NCBI GenBank assembly: GCA_027074515.1 | Contig: JALTCQ010000125.1 | Location: 1 to 5,199, forward strand | Reading direction: 5' to 3' | Length of the DNA: 5,199 nucleotides | Source of the DNA: Microcaldota archaeon | GTDB taxonomy: Archaea > Iainarchaeota > Iainarchaeia > JAADDC01 | Part shown: piece by piece, positions 5,133 through 5,199 of the stretch | How positions within the stretch are numbered: position 1 is the first letter of the stretch | Layout of the letters: each line of letters opens with the position of its first letter | Notes under the pieces: generated by a model | Seen by the model: the letters and a program-made list of their open reading frames with translations, nothing else | Databases searched by the model: none | What the model was told of the DNA's origin: nothing | Made by a program: the position numbers and the translations under genes

Positions 5133-5180
5133 GATACAAAGTGCAAAAAAAGAATAAAATAATCAGTCTGTAATTGTATC
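5133..5180. repeat. Inverted repeat flanking the epimerase promoter
   Basis: GATACAA at 5133-5139 touches the epimerase start codon, and TTGTATC at 5174-5180 lies behind the TATA element. The arms are perfect complements separated by 34 nt. If the transcript is leaderless the outer arm is not transcribed, so an RNA hairpin is unlikely. A pair of protein-binding half sites is the alternative. Confidence 0.4.
5152..5163 (-). promoter_or_regulatory. TATA box of the epimerase gene
   Basis: On the minus strand ATTATTTTATTC lies about 25 nt before ATG 5132. No ribosome-binding sequence precedes the ATG, which fits a leaderless transcript and a monocistronic start here. The region up to base 5199 shows no further gene. 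Confidence 0.5.
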
Positions 5181-5199
5181 CGGAATTGCAACGTAATAG

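Noticed and set aside
4701..5162. A 153-residue plus-strand open frame opposite the epimerase gene
   Set aside because: It is the antisense shadow of the conserved SDR N-terminus and has no family signature or promoter.
1..5199. CRISPR array, tRNA or rRNA genes
   Set aside because: No regularly spaced repeats, tRNA-like cloverleaf segments or conserved rRNA stretches were seen on either strand.

Overview
This window is from an archaeon. The evidence is a methionyl-tRNA synthetase of archaeal type (double zinc knuckle and KFSKS loop), a Walker ATPase fused to a DUF234-like C-terminal region (a family known mainly from archaea), AT-rich TATA elements about 25 nt ahead of several start codons (leaderless transcription), and proteins rich in Lys, Glu, Arg and Trp. 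From memory, the synthetase looks closer to the methanogen type than to the Thermococcales type. The lineage cannot be fixed from this window, and a thermophile is only a guess.

Layout. 1-1805 (+) is the 3' nine-tenths of metG. 1857-2177 (+) is a RelE/ParE-like toxin with its own promoter. 2169-2378 (-) is a 69-residue unknown protein that overlaps the toxin gene tail to tail. 2379-2765 has no intact gene. It holds a promoter palindrome, short sequences resembling the 3' end of metG (+) and the 3' end of the epimerase gene (-), and an unidentified coding-like tail between them. 2766-2972 (-) is a paralogue of the first small protein. It is divergent from 3115-4302 (+), the ATPase with a C-terminal nuclease-like domain. 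4299-5132 (-) is an NAD-dependent sugar epimerase gene that overlaps the ATPase gene by 4 nt, tail to tail. 5133-5199 is its promoter region.

How the parts fit. The outer genes, metG and the epimerase, are ordinary housekeeping or surface-sugar genes pointing towards each other. The space between them carries two accessory modules: toxin plus small protein, and small protein plus ATPase. The two modules share a paralogous small protein. Between the modules lie two displaced 3' ends, each resembling the outer gene on its own side and each in that gene's orientation. The simplest reading (inference) is that metG and the epimerase once ended about 56 nt apart. Two accessory modules then entered, one behind each gene, leaving the older gene tails stranded in the middle. 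The small protein family, its link to a RelE-like toxin and a DUF234-type ATPase, and the operator-like palindromes at the promoters are the parts most worth following up.
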